A stretch of 64,000 bases of DNA from Geminicoccaceae bacterium (GTDB lineage Bacteria > Pseudomonadota > Alphaproteobacteria > Geminicoccales > Geminicoccaceae): contig JACKIN010000014.1 in assembly GCA_020638495.1 (NCBI GenBank), forward strand, positions 42,606 through 106,605. Reading direction: 5' to 3'. Below, one piece after another: positions 25,395 through 34,210 of the stretch; the stretch's first letter is position 1, and each line of letters starts with the position of its first letter. The notes beneath the pieces were generated by a model. The model worked only from the letters and a program-made list of their open reading frames with translations, was not told where the DNA came from and made no database searches. The translations under genes and the position numbers were made by a program.

Positions 25395-26288
25395 TCAGCC
25401 CTGCTGCACGCGCATGCGCGGGTCGAGCGCGTCGCGCAGCCCGTCGCCGAGCAGGTTCAGGCCGAGCACCGTCATGGCGATGGCGAGGCCCGGAAAGAGG
25501 GTGATCCAGGGGGCTTCCCGGATGTACTGCCGGCCCTCGGCGACGATGTTGCCCCAGGTCGGGGTCGGCGGCTCCGGCCCGACGCCGAGGAAGGAGAGGA
25601 TCGCCTCGGCGAGCACCGCGTAGGCGAAGATGAAGGTGAGCTGGACGATGAGCGGCGCCATCGAATTCGGCAGGATGTGGCGCCGCATGATCCGCCAGTT
25701 GGTCGCCCCGCAGGCCCGCGCCGCCTGGACGTACTCCATCTCGCGCACGACCAGCACGGAAGCGCGGACGATGCGGGCGGTGCGCGGCGTGTAGACGGCG
25801 GCAAGGGCGATCACCGCATTGACCGCCGAGGCGCCCAGCGCAGCGGCGATGGCGACCGCGAGCAGGATCGCGGGAAACGCCATGAGCGCGTCCATCACCC
25901 GCATCAGCGGGTTGTCCAGCTTGCGGTAATAGCCGGCGGCGGCGCCGATGGCGGTGCCGAAGATGCCGGTCAGCAGCACCACGGTGAAGCCGATCTCGAG
26001 CGACAGGCGGGCCCCGTAGACGACCCGGGAAAGCAGGTCCCGGCCGAAATTGTCGGTGCCCATGGGGAACGCGAGCGAGGGCGGCTCGAAGCGGTGGCGG
26101 AACTGGATTTCGTCGGGCGGCAAGGGAGCGATCAAAGGGGCGAAGACCGCCATGACGAGGACGACGGCGAAGAGCGCGAAGCCGGTGAGGAAGAGCTTGT
26201 GCTGGCGCAGCCGGCGCAGCACGCGATTGCGCCGCAGCCGCGCGAGCCAGCCCTCGTCGCGGGCCACGGCAACGGCCTCAGTCGCCAT
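25395..26288 (-). CDS. Peptide-type ABC transporter permease (DppC-like)
   Basis: The ~297-residue membrane protein has the DppC layout. An N-terminal helix (LFLTGFALFAVVLVMAVFAPLIAP) precedes a periplasmic segment with FPMGTDNFGRDLLSRVVYGAR, then five membrane segments. The EAA-like loop is EYVQAARACGATNWRIMRRHILPN. I chose the ATG at 26288; starts at 26297 or 26306 are also open. It overlaps the end of the DppB-like gene by 11 bp. Confidence 0.92.
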   Translation of the reverse strand: MATEAVAVARDEGWLARLRRNRVLRRLRQHKLFLTGFALFAVVLVMAVFAPLIAPLPPDEIQFRHRFEPPSLAFPMGTDNFGRDLLSRVVYGARLSLEIGFTVVLLTGIFGTAIGAAAGYYRKLDNPLMRVMDALMAFPAILLAVAIAAALGASAVNAVIALAAVYTPRTARIVRASVLVVREMEYVQAARACGATNWRIMRRHILPNSMAPLIVQLTFIFAYAVLAEAILSFLGVGPEPPTPTWGNIVAEGRQYIREAPWITLFPGLAIAMTVLGLNLLGDGLRDALDPRMRVQQG

Positions 26289-27234
26289 CGCGGCCATACC
26301 GGACACGCGGATCGAACCAGGCGTAGAGCACGTCGACCACGAGATTGACGACGAGCAGCATGGCGGCGACGAACAGCATCCCGCCCTGGATCACGGGATA
26401 GTCGCGCCGGAGGATGGCCGAGGCCATCAGCCGGCCGACGCCCGGGATCGAGTAGACCGTCTCGATGACGACCGAGCCACCCATGAGCAGGCTGAAGATG
26501 ATGCCGGTGACCGTGACGACCGGGATCATCACGTTCTTGAAGGCATGCTTGCCGACGACGATCCAGGGCGGCATGCCCTTCGCCCTGGCCGTGCGGATGT
26601 AATCCTGCCGCAGCACCTCGAGCATGGTCGCCCGGGTGATGCGGGCGAGCAGCCCCATCTGCAGCATGGCGAGCGAGACGGCCGGCAGGGTGGCGGCGGC
26701 GAGCCAGCCCCAGGGATCCTCGAAAAAAGGCACATAGCCGCCCGACGGCAGCCAGCCGAGCCAGACGGCGAAGAGGATGATGAGCATCAGCCCGAGCCAG
26801 AAGTTCGGCAGGGACACGCCGATGAGCGCCACGCTCATCAGGATCTGGTCGATCCAGGTGTTCTGGCGAAGGGCGGCCAGGGTGCCGCTGGTGAGGGCCG
26901 CGACCAGCGTCAGGAAGAGGGCGTAGAAGGAGATCGAGAGGGTCACCGGCAGGCGCTCGAGGATCGAGGTGGTGACCCCCCGGCCGAGCAGCAGGCTCTG
27001 GCCCAGATCGCCCTGCAGGAGGTTGCCGTACCAGGTCAGGAGCTGGGTCAGGAAGGGCTGGTCGAGGCCGAGCTGCTGGCGAATGTGCTCGACCTCGGCC
27101 GGCGTTGCCGAGAGCCCGGCGATGATCATCGCAGGATCACCCGGGACCAGCTTCATCAGGAGGAACGAGATCAGCGTGACCAGCAGCATGACCGGCACGG
27201 CGCTGACGAGGCGGCCGGCGATGAAACGGATCAT
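26278..27234 (-). CDS. Peptide-type ABC transporter permease (DppB-like)
   Basis: The 318-residue permease begins with the family-typical MIRFIAGRLVSAVPVMLLV and continues with LVPGDPA. It has the EAA loop DYIRTARAKGMPPWIVVGKHAFKN and a TVYSIPGVGRLM motif. It forms the channel with the DppC-like subunit. The ATG at 27234 was chosen for the canonical start; an open frame extends further upstream into the binding-protein gene without a better start. Confidence 0.93.
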   Translation of the reverse strand: MIRFIAGRLVSAVPVMLLVTLISFLLMKLVPGDPAMIIAGLSATPAEVEHIRQQLGLDQPFLTQLLTWYGNLLQGDLGQSLLLGRGVTTSILERLPVTLSISFYALFLTLVAALTSGTLAALRQNTWIDQILMSVALIGVSLPNFWLGLMLIILFAVWLGWLPSGGYVPFFEDPWGWLAAATLPAVSLAMLQMGLLARITRATMLEVLRQDYIRTARAKGMPPWIVVGKHAFKNVMIPVVTVTGIIFSLLMGGSVVIETVYSIPGVGRLMASAILRRDYPVIQGGMLFVAAMLLVVNLVVDVLYAWFDPRVRYGRDGD

Positions 27235-27256
27235 ATCGCCGGCCCCACTGCCTGAT

Positions 27257-28831
27257 TCAGCCTTCGAACCAGACGTTCCACAGCCGCGGGATGCGGAACG
27301 GCACGAAGCCGTCGACATTGCTGCGCACGCCCTGGACCTTCTGGATGTCGCCCATCACGATCGCATAGGCATTCTCGTAGAAGATGGTCTGGACATCGTT
27401 GAAGGCGGCCTTGCGGCCCTCGAAGGTCTCCTCGAGCTGCATGCGCGACCAGGCATCGTTCAACTCGGGATTCTCGGGTGCCCGCGACAGGTTGGCCGGC
27501 GGCACGAGGTCGACGACCGCACCCTGCGGGCCGATCGACGGGCCGGTGCCGAAGCCGGTGAAGAACAGGTTCCAGTTGTCGGTGTTGTCGCGTTCCTGCC
27601 GCGAGGTCGGCCAGTCGACCACCTTGAGCTCGGCATTGATGCCGATGTCCTTGAGCTGCTCGGACATCACCAGGGCGGCATTGTACATGTTGGTGTAGTC
27701 GGAATTGGTCAGGAGGACGACCGGCTCACCATTGTAGCCCGCTTCCTCGAGATACTGCTTCGCCCGCTCCTTGTCGTTGACGTTGTACCACTCCTTGCCG
27801 CCCTCGACGAAGTAGGGATTGCCCGGGTACTGGAGGCCGTGGTTGAGCGTGTAGGCCCCGTCCGTGGCGATCTCCATGATCTCCTCCATGTCGAGACCGA
27901 CCTGGATCGCCCTGCGCACGCCGAGCTTGTCGGTGGGCGGGCTCGCCTGGTTGAAGACGGCGATGTGGATCCACCAGTTGTCGACCGGGATCAGCTTGAT
28001 GTCCGGGTTGCCCGCGAGCCGCTCGGCCGCCTTGGTCGGCACGTCCTCCACGCCCTGCAGCTCGCCCGTCTCGAGCCCGGCGACGCGCGCCCCCGGCTCC
28101 TTGACGATGCGGAAGGTCACGGTGTCGAAGCAGGCGACCTTGTAGCCGCCGAAGCCGGTCTTGCCCTCGAATGCCGCGTTGGGCGCGTAGTCGTCGAACC
28201 GAGCCAGCTTGACGAAGCCATCCGGCACCCACTCGACGAACTCGAAGGGGCCGGTGCCAATGAACTCGATCTGGTTGGCTTCCTTCGCCGCCTCCTCGGC
28301 CGGCAGGATGACGATCGGCACGCGGAACGAGCTGATCTGCTCGATGAAGACCGGCACCTTCTGCTTCAGCTTGATGACGAAGGTGGAGGGATCGGGTGCG
28401 CTCATGCTCTCGACCGGCTCGAGCGAGGTGCGGTCGATGCCGATCTTCTGGTAGCGCTCGTAAGAGGCGAGCACGTCGGCCGACGTCATCTCCTTCCCGT
28501 TGTGGAAGGTGATGCCATCCCTGAGCTTGAAGGTGTAGGTCAGGCCGTCGTCGCTGACCTCGTGGCTCGCCGCCAGCTCGTGGATCGGCGAGTTGTCCTC
28601 GGCGCGCGTCATCAGCGATTCGTAGATGTGCATGGCGATGTTGCGCGTCGATATCGCCGAGCTGAAATGCATGTCGAGGCCCGAGACCTGCGCCTCCTGC
28701 CCGAACACCATGTCGCCGCCCTCATTCGGGCAGGAGAAGGTTTCCGCCGCGACGGCAAAACTCGTGAAGGTGCCCAGCACCGCCGCCGCCATTCCGTACA
28801 GCAAATGCCTGGAACCTGCGAATCTCGTCAT
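27257..28831 (-). CDS. Periplasmic substrate-binding protein, peptide/opine family 5
   Basis: The 524-residue solute-binding protein has a signal peptide (about residues 1-30, cleavage near AVAAE). The mature part follows the SBP_bac_5 pattern: SAISTRNIAMHIYESLMT, then LAASHEVSDDGLTYTFKLRDGITFHNG and GTGPFEFVEWVPDG. The ligand can be a peptide, an opine or another amino-acid conjugate; nothing in the sequence settles it. The ATG at 28831 has AAGGGAGGCGAGGA upstream, the strongest ribosome binding site in the operon. It follows the enolase-superfamily gene by 81 bp. Confidence 0.92.
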   Translation of the reverse strand: MTRFAGSRHLLYGMAAAVLGTFTSFAVAAETFSCPNEGGDMVFGQEAQVSGLDMHFSSAISTRNIAMHIYESLMTRAEDNSPIHELAASHEVSDDGLTYTFKLRDGITFHNGKEMTSADVLASYERYQKIGIDRTSLEPVESMSAPDPSTFVIKLKQKVPVFIEQISSFRVPIVILPAEEAAKEANQIEFIGTGPFEFVEWVPDGFVKLARFDDYAPNAAFEGKTGFGGYKVACFDTVTFRIVKEPGARVAGLETGELQGVEDVPTKAAERLAGNPDIKLIPVDNWWIHIAVFNQASPPTDKLGVRRAIQVGLDMEEIMEIATDGAYTLNHGLQYPGNPYFVEGGKEWYNVNDKERAKQYLEEAGYNGEPVVLLTNSDYTNMYNAALVMSEQLKDIGINAELKVVDWPTSRQERDNTDNWNLFFTGFGTGPSIGPQGAVVDLVPPANLSRAPENPELNDAWSRMQLEETFEGRKAAFNDVQTIFYENAYAIVMGDIQKVQGVRSNVDGFVPFRIPRLWNVWFEG

Positions 28832-28912
28832 TCCTCGCCTCCCTTTCTTGGCCCACCTCGGCAGGCAGGCTCCCTTCATTGACCAACATCCTGCATGGCG
28901 GGCCGACCAAAG

Positions 28913-30091
28913 TCACCCCACTTTCACCTCCGCGACCGACCACCGGCCGAGCTTCGCCGGGTCCGGCTCGACACCGATGCCGGGGCCGTCCGGCAGCGGC
29001 AGCACGCCATCGGCGACGCGCAGCCGGGGTCCCTTCGTGATGTCGTCCGGATAGAGCCAGAGGATGCCGTCGATCGGATGGTCGACCACCGGCAGGGCCG
29101 CCGCCAGATGCAGGTTGAAGGCCGTGGCGATGCCCATCTCCCAGAAGGAATGCATGCCCATCGACAGCTCGAAGGCCCGCGCCACGGCGGCGAGATCGCA
29201 GAAATTGCGGATGCCGCCCCAGTGGAAGATGTCGCCGAGGATCACGTCGGCCGCACCCATGCGGATGCCGACGGGGAGCTGGTCCATGTTGATGATCGCC
29301 ATGTTGGTGGCGATCGGCGTGCGCAGATCGCGCCGCAGCCGTGCGAGCCCCTCGATGCCGCTGACCGGGTCCTCGAGATATTCGAGGTCCAGCGGCTCCA
29401 GGGCACGGCCGAGGCGCAACGCCTGGGCCACGCTGAAGGCGCCGTTGACGTCCAGCCTGAGGCCCATCGCCGGCCCGAAGCGCTCGCGCAGGGCGGTCAT
29501 CACGGCGAGGTCCCAGCCCTGGTCGAGCCCGACGCTCTTGATCTTGAGGCTGGGATAGCCGCTCTCGGCCACGAGACCCTCGGCCTCCGCCACCACGGCC
29601 GCGACATTGCCAGGATCGGCGATGAAGGCTGCCATCTCGCCCTCGGCCATGGGCTCGTCGACCGGCAGCGCGCCCATGAGGCCGGCGCAGGGTATGGACG
29701 TGCGCTGGGCACCACCCAGGAGGTCGGCCAGCGGCACCCCGAGGTGGCGGGCCACGAGGTCGTGGCAGGCGGCCTCGACCCCGCCGAAGGCGATGAAGCC
29801 GTTGCGGCCATCCATGTTGGAGAAGGTGAGCGGCGCCCAGGCCCGGCGAAACCGGCCCATGGCGAAGGCGTCGTGGCCGCGCAGCCGCTGGCAGAGATCC
29901 CGGACGATGGCGAAGACTGCTGCCGTGCCGACGGTCTCGCCGTAGCCGGTGGTGCCGTCGCTGCCGTGGAGCGCGATCACCGTCCGCTCGATCAGGTCGC
30001 GGCCGCGGCGGACCTGGGAGGAGATGTAGGGCTTGACCAGCGGCACCCTGAGCCGCGTGATCGTCGCCCCTTCGATCACCAGCCGGGTCAT
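28913..30091 (-). CDS. Enolase-superfamily dehydratase, glucarate-dehydratase-like
   Basis: The 392-residue mandelate racemase/muconate lactonizing enzyme homologue has a K-x-K catalytic pair in SLKIKSVGLD and metal ligands in RLDVNGAF and EYLEDPV. ATNMAIINM follows, and a distal His lies in MGMHSFWEMG. This pattern resembles glucarate dehydratase more than mandelate racemase. Such enzymes abstract the proton alpha to a carboxylate and often eliminate water. It is the first gene of the minus-strand operon with the peptide importer and deacylases, and diverges from a second enolase-superfamily gene. The true substrate is unknown. Confidence 0.85.
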   Translation of the reverse strand: MTRLVIEGATITRLRVPLVKPYISSQVRRGRDLIERTVIALHGSDGTTGYGETVGTAAVFAIVRDLCQRLRGHDAFAMGRFRRAWAPLTFSNMDGRNGFIAFGGVEAACHDLVARHLGVPLADLLGGAQRTSIPCAGLMGALPVDEPMAEGEMAAFIADPGNVAAVVAEAEGLVAESGYPSLKIKSVGLDQGWDLAVMTALRERFGPAMGLRLDVNGAFSVAQALRLGRALEPLDLEYLEDPVSGIEGLARLRRDLRTPIATNMAIINMDQLPVGIRMGAADVILGDIFHWGGIRNFCDLAAVARAFELSMGMHSFWEMGIATAFNLHLAAALPVVDHPIDGILWLYPDDITKGPRLRVADGVLPLPDGPGIGVEPDPAKLGRWSVAEVKVG

Positions 30092-30148
30092 CGGCGGGGC
30101 CGTCGTCGCAAGGCGGGCTTGTCATTCGCGCATCGCATGGCCAAACCT

Positions 30149-30164
30149 TCCTGACATGTCAGGA
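30149..30164. promoter_or_regulatory. 16-bp perfect palindrome between the divergent operons
   Basis: TCCTGACATGTCAGGA is perfectly symmetric and lies between the two divergent enolase-superfamily genes, 26 bp before the plus-strand start. The form is typical of dimeric repressors such as GntR/FCD regulators. No regulator gene is adjacent. It is the only copy I found in the window. Confidence 0.65.
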
Positions 30165-30189
30165 TAAATCCGGAAAGGAAAAAGACCGC

Positions 30190-31308
30190 ATGCGCATCAC
30201 CGACGTCGAAGGGATCATGCTGCGGCTGCCGGAGGTCCGGGAGATCGGCGACGGCTGCCAGTCGGTGATGATCATCAAGGTCCACACCGACGAGGGCGTC
30301 ACCGGCATCGGCGAGGCGCACACCAACCCGCTGGTCAACAAGGCCGTCCTCGACGCCCCCCTTTGCTCCATCTCCGCCCAGGGCCTGCGCGGGCTGCTGC
30401 TCGGCGAGGACCCGCGCGACATCGGCCGGCTCTGGGACAGGATGGACCGCCACACCCAGACCTACGGCCGGCGCGGCGTGGCCATGCACGTCATCAGCGG
30501 CATCGACATCGCCCTTTGGGACATCCTCGGCAAGGTCGCGGGGCTGCCGGTTCACCGCCTGCTGGGCGGCACGCGGAGGACGCATCACCGGGCCTATGCC
30601 AGCGACCTCTCGCAGCCCTCGCTCGAGGCCACGGTCGATCTCGCGAAGCAGCACAAGGCCAACGGCTACAAGGCCATGAAGTTCGGCTGGGGCGATCTCG
30701 GCGGCGATCCCCGAAAGGACGTCAGGCGCACCGCCGCCATCCGGGCCGCGGTCGGCGACGAGGTCGACATCATGATCGACATGGGCTTCGCCGTGCCGCT
30801 CGACGACGCGCTCTATCTCGGCCGGGCCTTCGCCGAGCACGGCGTCTACTTCCTGGAGGAGCCGCTGGCCCCGGACGACCTCGACGGCTTCGCCCGGCTC
30901 ACCGCGGTCTCGCCCACACCGATCGCCACGGGCGAGAAGGAGGCCGGCGTGCATGCCTACCGCATGCTCATGGAGCATGGCGGCCTGCGCATCATCCAGC
31001 CCGACATCGCCCGGGTCGGCGGCATCTCCGAGAGCCTGCGCATCGCCGCCCTGGCCGAATCGCGCGGCGTGCGGATGATCCCGCACTGCTGGTCGACCGA
31101 CATCCTCGTCGCCGCCACGCTGCACGTCATCTCGACGCTGCGCGACTGCCCCTATCTGGAATACAACGCCACCGACAACCCGCTGCGCACCGACCTCCTC
31201 GTCGACCCCATCCGGCCGGTGGACGGCATCGTCACCGTGCCGGAAAAGCCGGGCCTCGGCATCGAGCTCAACCAGGACACGATCGACCGCTACAGGTGGA
31301 ACCCATGA
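30190..31308 (+). CDS. Enolase-superfamily enzyme, mandelate racemase/galactarate dehydratase-like
   Basis: The 372-residue protein has the capping domain (MRITDVEGIMLRLPEV) and barrel motifs: YKAMKFGWGDLG for the base Lys region, then metal ligands in IMIDMG, FLEEPLAP and ATGEKEAG, and IPHCWSTDI for the distal His. It therefore has a complete active-site set of the MR subgroup. It likely performs racemisation, cycloisomerisation or dehydration of an acid sugar or amino-acid-derived acid. Its ATG is preceded by GGAAAGGAAAAAGACC, and its stop overlaps the aldolase-like gene by ATGA. It diverges from the other enolase-superfamily gene. Confidence 0.87.
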   Translation: MRITDVEGIMLRLPEVREIGDGCQSVMIIKVHTDEGVTGIGEAHTNPLVNKAVLDAPLCSISAQGLRGLLLGEDPRDIGRLWDRMDRHTQTYGRRGVAMHVISGIDIALWDILGKVAGLPVHRLLGGTRRTHHRAYASDLSQPSLEATVDLAKQHKANGYKAMKFGWGDLGGDPRKDVRRTAAIRAAVGDEVDIMIDMGFAVPLDDALYLGRAFAEHGVYFLEEPLAPDDLDGFARLTAVSPTPIATGEKEAGVHAYRMLMEHGGLRIIQPDIARVGGISESLRIAALAESRGVRMIPHCWSTDILVAATLHVISTLRDCPYLEYNATDNPLRTDLLVDPIRPVDGIVTVPEKPGLGIELNQDTIDRYRWNP

Positions 31309-32390
31309 CGACCATGCGCGACCGCGACACACAGGACGGCGAAGCCCCCGAATTGCCCCTCAACCTGCGCAGCGACAACGTGACGGGGATCGCCCCGCCG
31401 ATCCTCGATGCCATCCTGCGGGCCAACCGGGGCAGCATGGCCTCCTACGGGGCGGACGAGCGGACGCTGGGTCTCGGCGAGCGCTTCTCCGAACTCTTCG
31501 GCAAGCGCTGCGCCGTGCAGCCGCTCGGCACCGGGACCGCGACCAATGCGCTCGCCATGTCGCTCCTGACCCCGCCTTGGGGGGCCATCGTCTGCAGCGC
31601 TGTCAGCCACGTCCACGACAGCGAATGCGGCGCGGCCGAGCTCTTCACCGGCGGGGCGAAGGTCACACCCCTGCCCGAGGCCGATGGCAAGCTCGCACCC
31701 GAGACGCTCGAGCGGCATCTGGCGAAGGCCGGCTGGGGGCGGACCAGCGAGGTCCAGCCGGCCGTGCTCGCCATCGCCCAGGCGACCGAGCGCGGCACCG
31801 TCTACCAGCCGGACGAGATCGCGGCCCTCGCCGCCATCGCCCGCCGCCACGGGCTCAAGGTGCATCTCGACGGCGCCCGCTTCGCCAATGCGCTGGCCGC
31901 CCTCGGCTGCGCGCCCGCCGACCTGACCTGGAAGGCAGGCGTGGACGTCCTCTCCTTCGGCGGCACCAAGAACGGCTGTCTCGCCGCCGAGGCGATCGTC
32001 ATGTTCGACGAGAACCTGGCCGAGCCGCTGCGCTTTCGCGCCCGCAAGGCCGGCCACATCTTCTCCAAGATGCGCTTCGTCTCGGCCCAGCTCGAAGCCT
32101 ATGTCGAGAACGGCCTCTGGCTCCGCCTGGCAGCCCACGCCAACGCCATGGCGGCCAGGGTGGCGACGGGCCTCGAGGAGATCGAGGGGGCGAGGCTGCT
32201 CCACCCGGTCGACATCAACGAGGTCTTCATGGCCCTGCCGGATGCCGCCCGCGAGGGCCTGAAGGCGGACGGCTTCGGATTCTACGACCGCGGCGCCGGC
32301 ACGGTCCGCCTGGTGACGGCGTTCGACACGAGGCCGGAGCAGGTCGATGCGTTCGTCGCCTCGGCGCGCAGGCATGCGGCGGGCGTCTAA
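31305..32390 (+). CDS. Low-specificity threonine-aldolase-like PLP enzyme
   Basis: This is a 361-residue fold-type I PLP enzyme of the beta-eliminating lyase/threonine aldolase family. The opening NLRSDNVTGIAPPIL and the region around SYGADE are typical. HLDGARFANAL supplies the PLP-N1 Asp, and the Schiff-base Lys lies in LSFGGTKNG. Family members split beta-hydroxy-alpha-amino acids into glycine and an aldehyde. Coupling to the enolase-superfamily gene (ATGA) suggests the pathway passes through a beta-hydroxy amino acid. Confidence 0.9.
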   Translation: MTTMRDRDTQDGEAPELPLNLRSDNVTGIAPPILDAILRANRGSMASYGADERTLGLGERFSELFGKRCAVQPLGTGTATNALAMSLLTPPWGAIVCSAVSHVHDSECGAAELFTGGAKVTPLPEADGKLAPETLERHLAKAGWGRTSEVQPAVLAIAQATERGTVYQPDEIAALAAIARRHGLKVHLDGARFANALAALGCAPADLTWKAGVDVLSFGGTKNGCLAAEAIVMFDENLAEPLRFRARKAGHIFSKMRFVSAQLEAYVENGLWLRLAAHANAMAARVATGLEEIEGARLLHPVDINEVFMALPDAAREGLKADGFGFYDRGAGTVRLVTAFDTRPEQVDAFVASARRHAAGV

Positions 32391-32433
32391 CGGTTCGCCG
32401 CGTTCGGAGGAACGGCCTGCCAGCGTCGTCGCT

Positions 32434-32766
32434 TCAAGGCAATGAGATCGTTTCCGCCGCTCGCTCCACCGGTCGCACGCTGACGCTCACCTCGACCACC
32501 TGGTCGAGCCGCGCCAGGACGATCATCAGGCGGTCGATGGTGAAGCGGTCGAGGCGGGCGCGGCGGAGGCGGGAGAAGTCGGCCGCCGCGATGCCGGTCA
32601 GCTCGGCGGCGCGACGGACGGTGAGCGCGCGGTCGTCGAGCACGCCGATGATCCGCGCCGCCAGCTCGGCCTTCAATTGCAGGACCTCGGCGTCGGCGTG
32701 GCCGAGGTCGCGGAAGACATTGCCGCTGCCGCGAACGAGGTCGAGATCATCATCGTGGCTGGTCAC
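32434..32766 (-). CDS. Antitoxin, XRE/HTH_37-type (HigA-like)
   Basis: The 110-residue protein has a helix-turn-helix in LTVRRAAELTGIAAADFSRLRRARLDRFTIDRL, matching the antitoxins paired with Gp49/RelE-like toxins. The N-terminus is acidic (SHDDDLDLVRGSGNVF). The start is GTG at 32766, overlapping the toxin stop by 4 bp, so toxin precedes antitoxin as in higBA. It should neutralise the toxin and repress the operon through the palindrome at 33114-33135. Confidence 0.85.
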   Translation of the reverse strand: MTSHDDDLDLVRGSGNVFRDLGHADAEVLQLKAELAARIIGVLDDRALTVRRAAELTGIAAADFSRLRRARLDRFTIDRLMIVLARLDQVVEVSVSVRPVERAAETISLP

Positions 32767-33107
32767 TGGAGAGTCTCCTTGAGGCGCTTGAGCCGCTGGC
32801 GGATCAGGTCGATCTCCTGGACCGGCGTCTTGATGCCTGTCCGGGACTTCTTTTGAAAGGCATGGACAACCCACAGATCGGCGCCGATCCGCACCTCATA
32901 GACGACACGAAAGGCGTCGCCACGATGCCGAAGGGCGATCTCGAACACGCCTTCGTCGAAGCCCTTCAATGGCTTGGCAATGTCCGCCTTGCGGCCGAAG
33001 GCAGCGATCGTCAGGGCGGACTCGACCTGCAACTTTGCCCCAGCCGGAAATTCGCGGAACGCCTTGAGCGCCACCTTGACCCACGAGATCGGCCGGGGCG
33101 AATCCAT
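32763..33107 (-). CDS. RelE/HigB-family toxin (phage Gp49-like)
   Basis: The 114-residue protein follows the Gp49-like RelE pattern: LKAFREFPAGAKLQVESAL, then KPLKGFDEGVFEIALRH, the core beta strands FRVVYEVRIGADLWVVHAFQKKS and RTGIKTPVQEIDLIRQRLKRL. Toxins of this type are ribosome-dependent mRNA interferases. Basic residues typical of the catalytic face (R, K, K near the C-terminal strands) are present, so it looks intact. It starts 7 bp from the operator palindrome. Confidence 0.88.
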   Translation of the reverse strand: MDSPRPISWVKVALKAFREFPAGAKLQVESALTIAAFGRKADIAKPLKGFDEGVFEIALRHRGDAFRVVYEVRIGADLWVVHAFQKKSRTGIKTPVQEIDLIRQRLKRLKETLQ

Positions 33108-33113
33108 GAGGTC

Positions 33114-33135
33114 ATGTAGTCAAAACTGACAACAT
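33114..33135 (-). promoter_or_regulatory. Toxin-antitoxin operator palindrome and promoter
   Basis: On the plus strand, ATGTAGTCA (33114-33122) is inverted as TGACAACAT (33127-33135) around AAAC, with one mismatch. On the minus strand, TTGACC just upstream and TACATG 17 nt later could be -35 and -10 boxes, so the palindrome lies within the promoter. This fits autorepression by the antitoxin. Confidence 0.65.
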
Positions 33136-33163
33136 GGTCAAGCACCCTCCCCCGTCCACACCC

Positions 33164-34192
33164 TCAGCGCAGGTGGAAGAGGAGCCCGAGGCCGCCCAGA
33201 TAGGCCGCCCCGACGATCAGCGAATCCAGGCCGATGCCGCGGATGGCCGGGTCGCGGCGCTCGATCATGCCGACGACGAAGACGCCGGTCACGGTGATGC
33301 CGAGCATGGCCGCCACCTGCGAGAAGGCGCCGACCTCGTTGAGCACCGGGTCGCCGGCGTAGATCAGGTCGACGAGGAAGATCAGGGCGATGTCGAAGAG
33401 GTTGGTGCCGAGGATGTCGGAGGTCGCCATCACGTGGCGGCCGAGGCGAATGGCGGCGAGCACGGTCGAGATCTCGGGCAGCGAGGTCGCGATGGCGACG
33501 AAGACGGCACCGAACAAGCTCGAGCCGAGGCCGGTCTGCTCGGCCAGCGCCTCGCTGGCGCGGGCGAGGGCGTAGCCGGCCACGAAGATGACGGCGGCGG
33601 CGGCAGCCGTCGATAGCGCCAGGCGCCGAGCCGAGCGCTCGACCTCGGGCTCCGCCTCGCCGAGCTCGGGTGCGGGCGGCTGACCGATCACCTGCCAGGC
33701 AGGGCGGCCCTCGGCGGCGGTGACGAGGCGAAGCGCGTAGAGGAAGGCGCCGAAAATGCCCCAGGTCCAGAAGCCCGCGCCGAGGAAGGCCATGTCGCCG
33801 GTGCCGATGCCGGCAGCGATCAGCGCCACCAGCAGGATGCCGAGAACGCCCTGGAGCAGCACGATCGGGTTCGGAATGGTCGAGGTGAGCGCCGCTCGGC
33901 CGAAGGTGGCATCGGCGAAGGCGAGGATCACCACCTGCATGGCGAAGCCGCCGAGGAGGTTGTTGACCGCCAGCGCGGCGTCACCACCCCAGGATGCGGC
34001 GCCGGTGACCGCGATCTCCGGCAAGGAGGTGATGCCGCCGAGCAGAAGGACGCCGATCGCCGCCTGGCCGAGGCCGGTGCGGCGCGCAATGGCGTCGGCG
34101 AAATAGGCGAGCCGCGTGCCGGCGGCCCAGACAAGACCGGCCGAGACGAGGAAGACGAGGACGTTGGCCCAGAGCGGCAGGCCAGCGAGCAC
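33164..34192 (-). CDS. Sodium/calcium exchanger-family antiporter (CaCA)
   Basis: The 342-residue membrane protein has the two inverted alpha-repeats of the CaCA family. The first is LLLGGITSLPEIAVTGAASW and the second VAIATSLPEISTVLAAIRL, each with the conserved Pro-Glu. There are about ten membrane segments with a short charged loop in the middle (PELGEAEPEVERSARR). It probably exchanges Ca2+ or another cation for Na+ or H+. The GTG start lies 18 bp after the stop of the SDR-VKOR fusion gene, so the two are likely one transcript. Confidence 0.88.
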   Translation of the reverse strand: MLAGLPLWANVLVFLVSAGLVWAAGTRLAYFADAIARRTGLGQAAIGVLLLGGITSLPEIAVTGAASWGGDAALAVNNLLGGFAMQVVILAFADATFGRAALTSTIPNPIVLLQGVLGILLVALIAAGIGTGDMAFLGAGFWTWGIFGAFLYALRLVTAAEGRPAWQVIGQPPAPELGEAEPEVERSARRLALSTAAAAAVIFVAGYALARASEALAEQTGLGSSLFGAVFVAIATSLPEISTVLAAIRLGRHVMATSDILGTNLFDIALIFLVDLIYAGDPVLNEVGAFSQVAAMLGITVTGVFVVGMIERRDPAIRGIGLDSLIVGAAYLGGLGLLFHLR

Positions 34193-34210
34193 GGCCCCCT
34201 CCCTGCCCGC

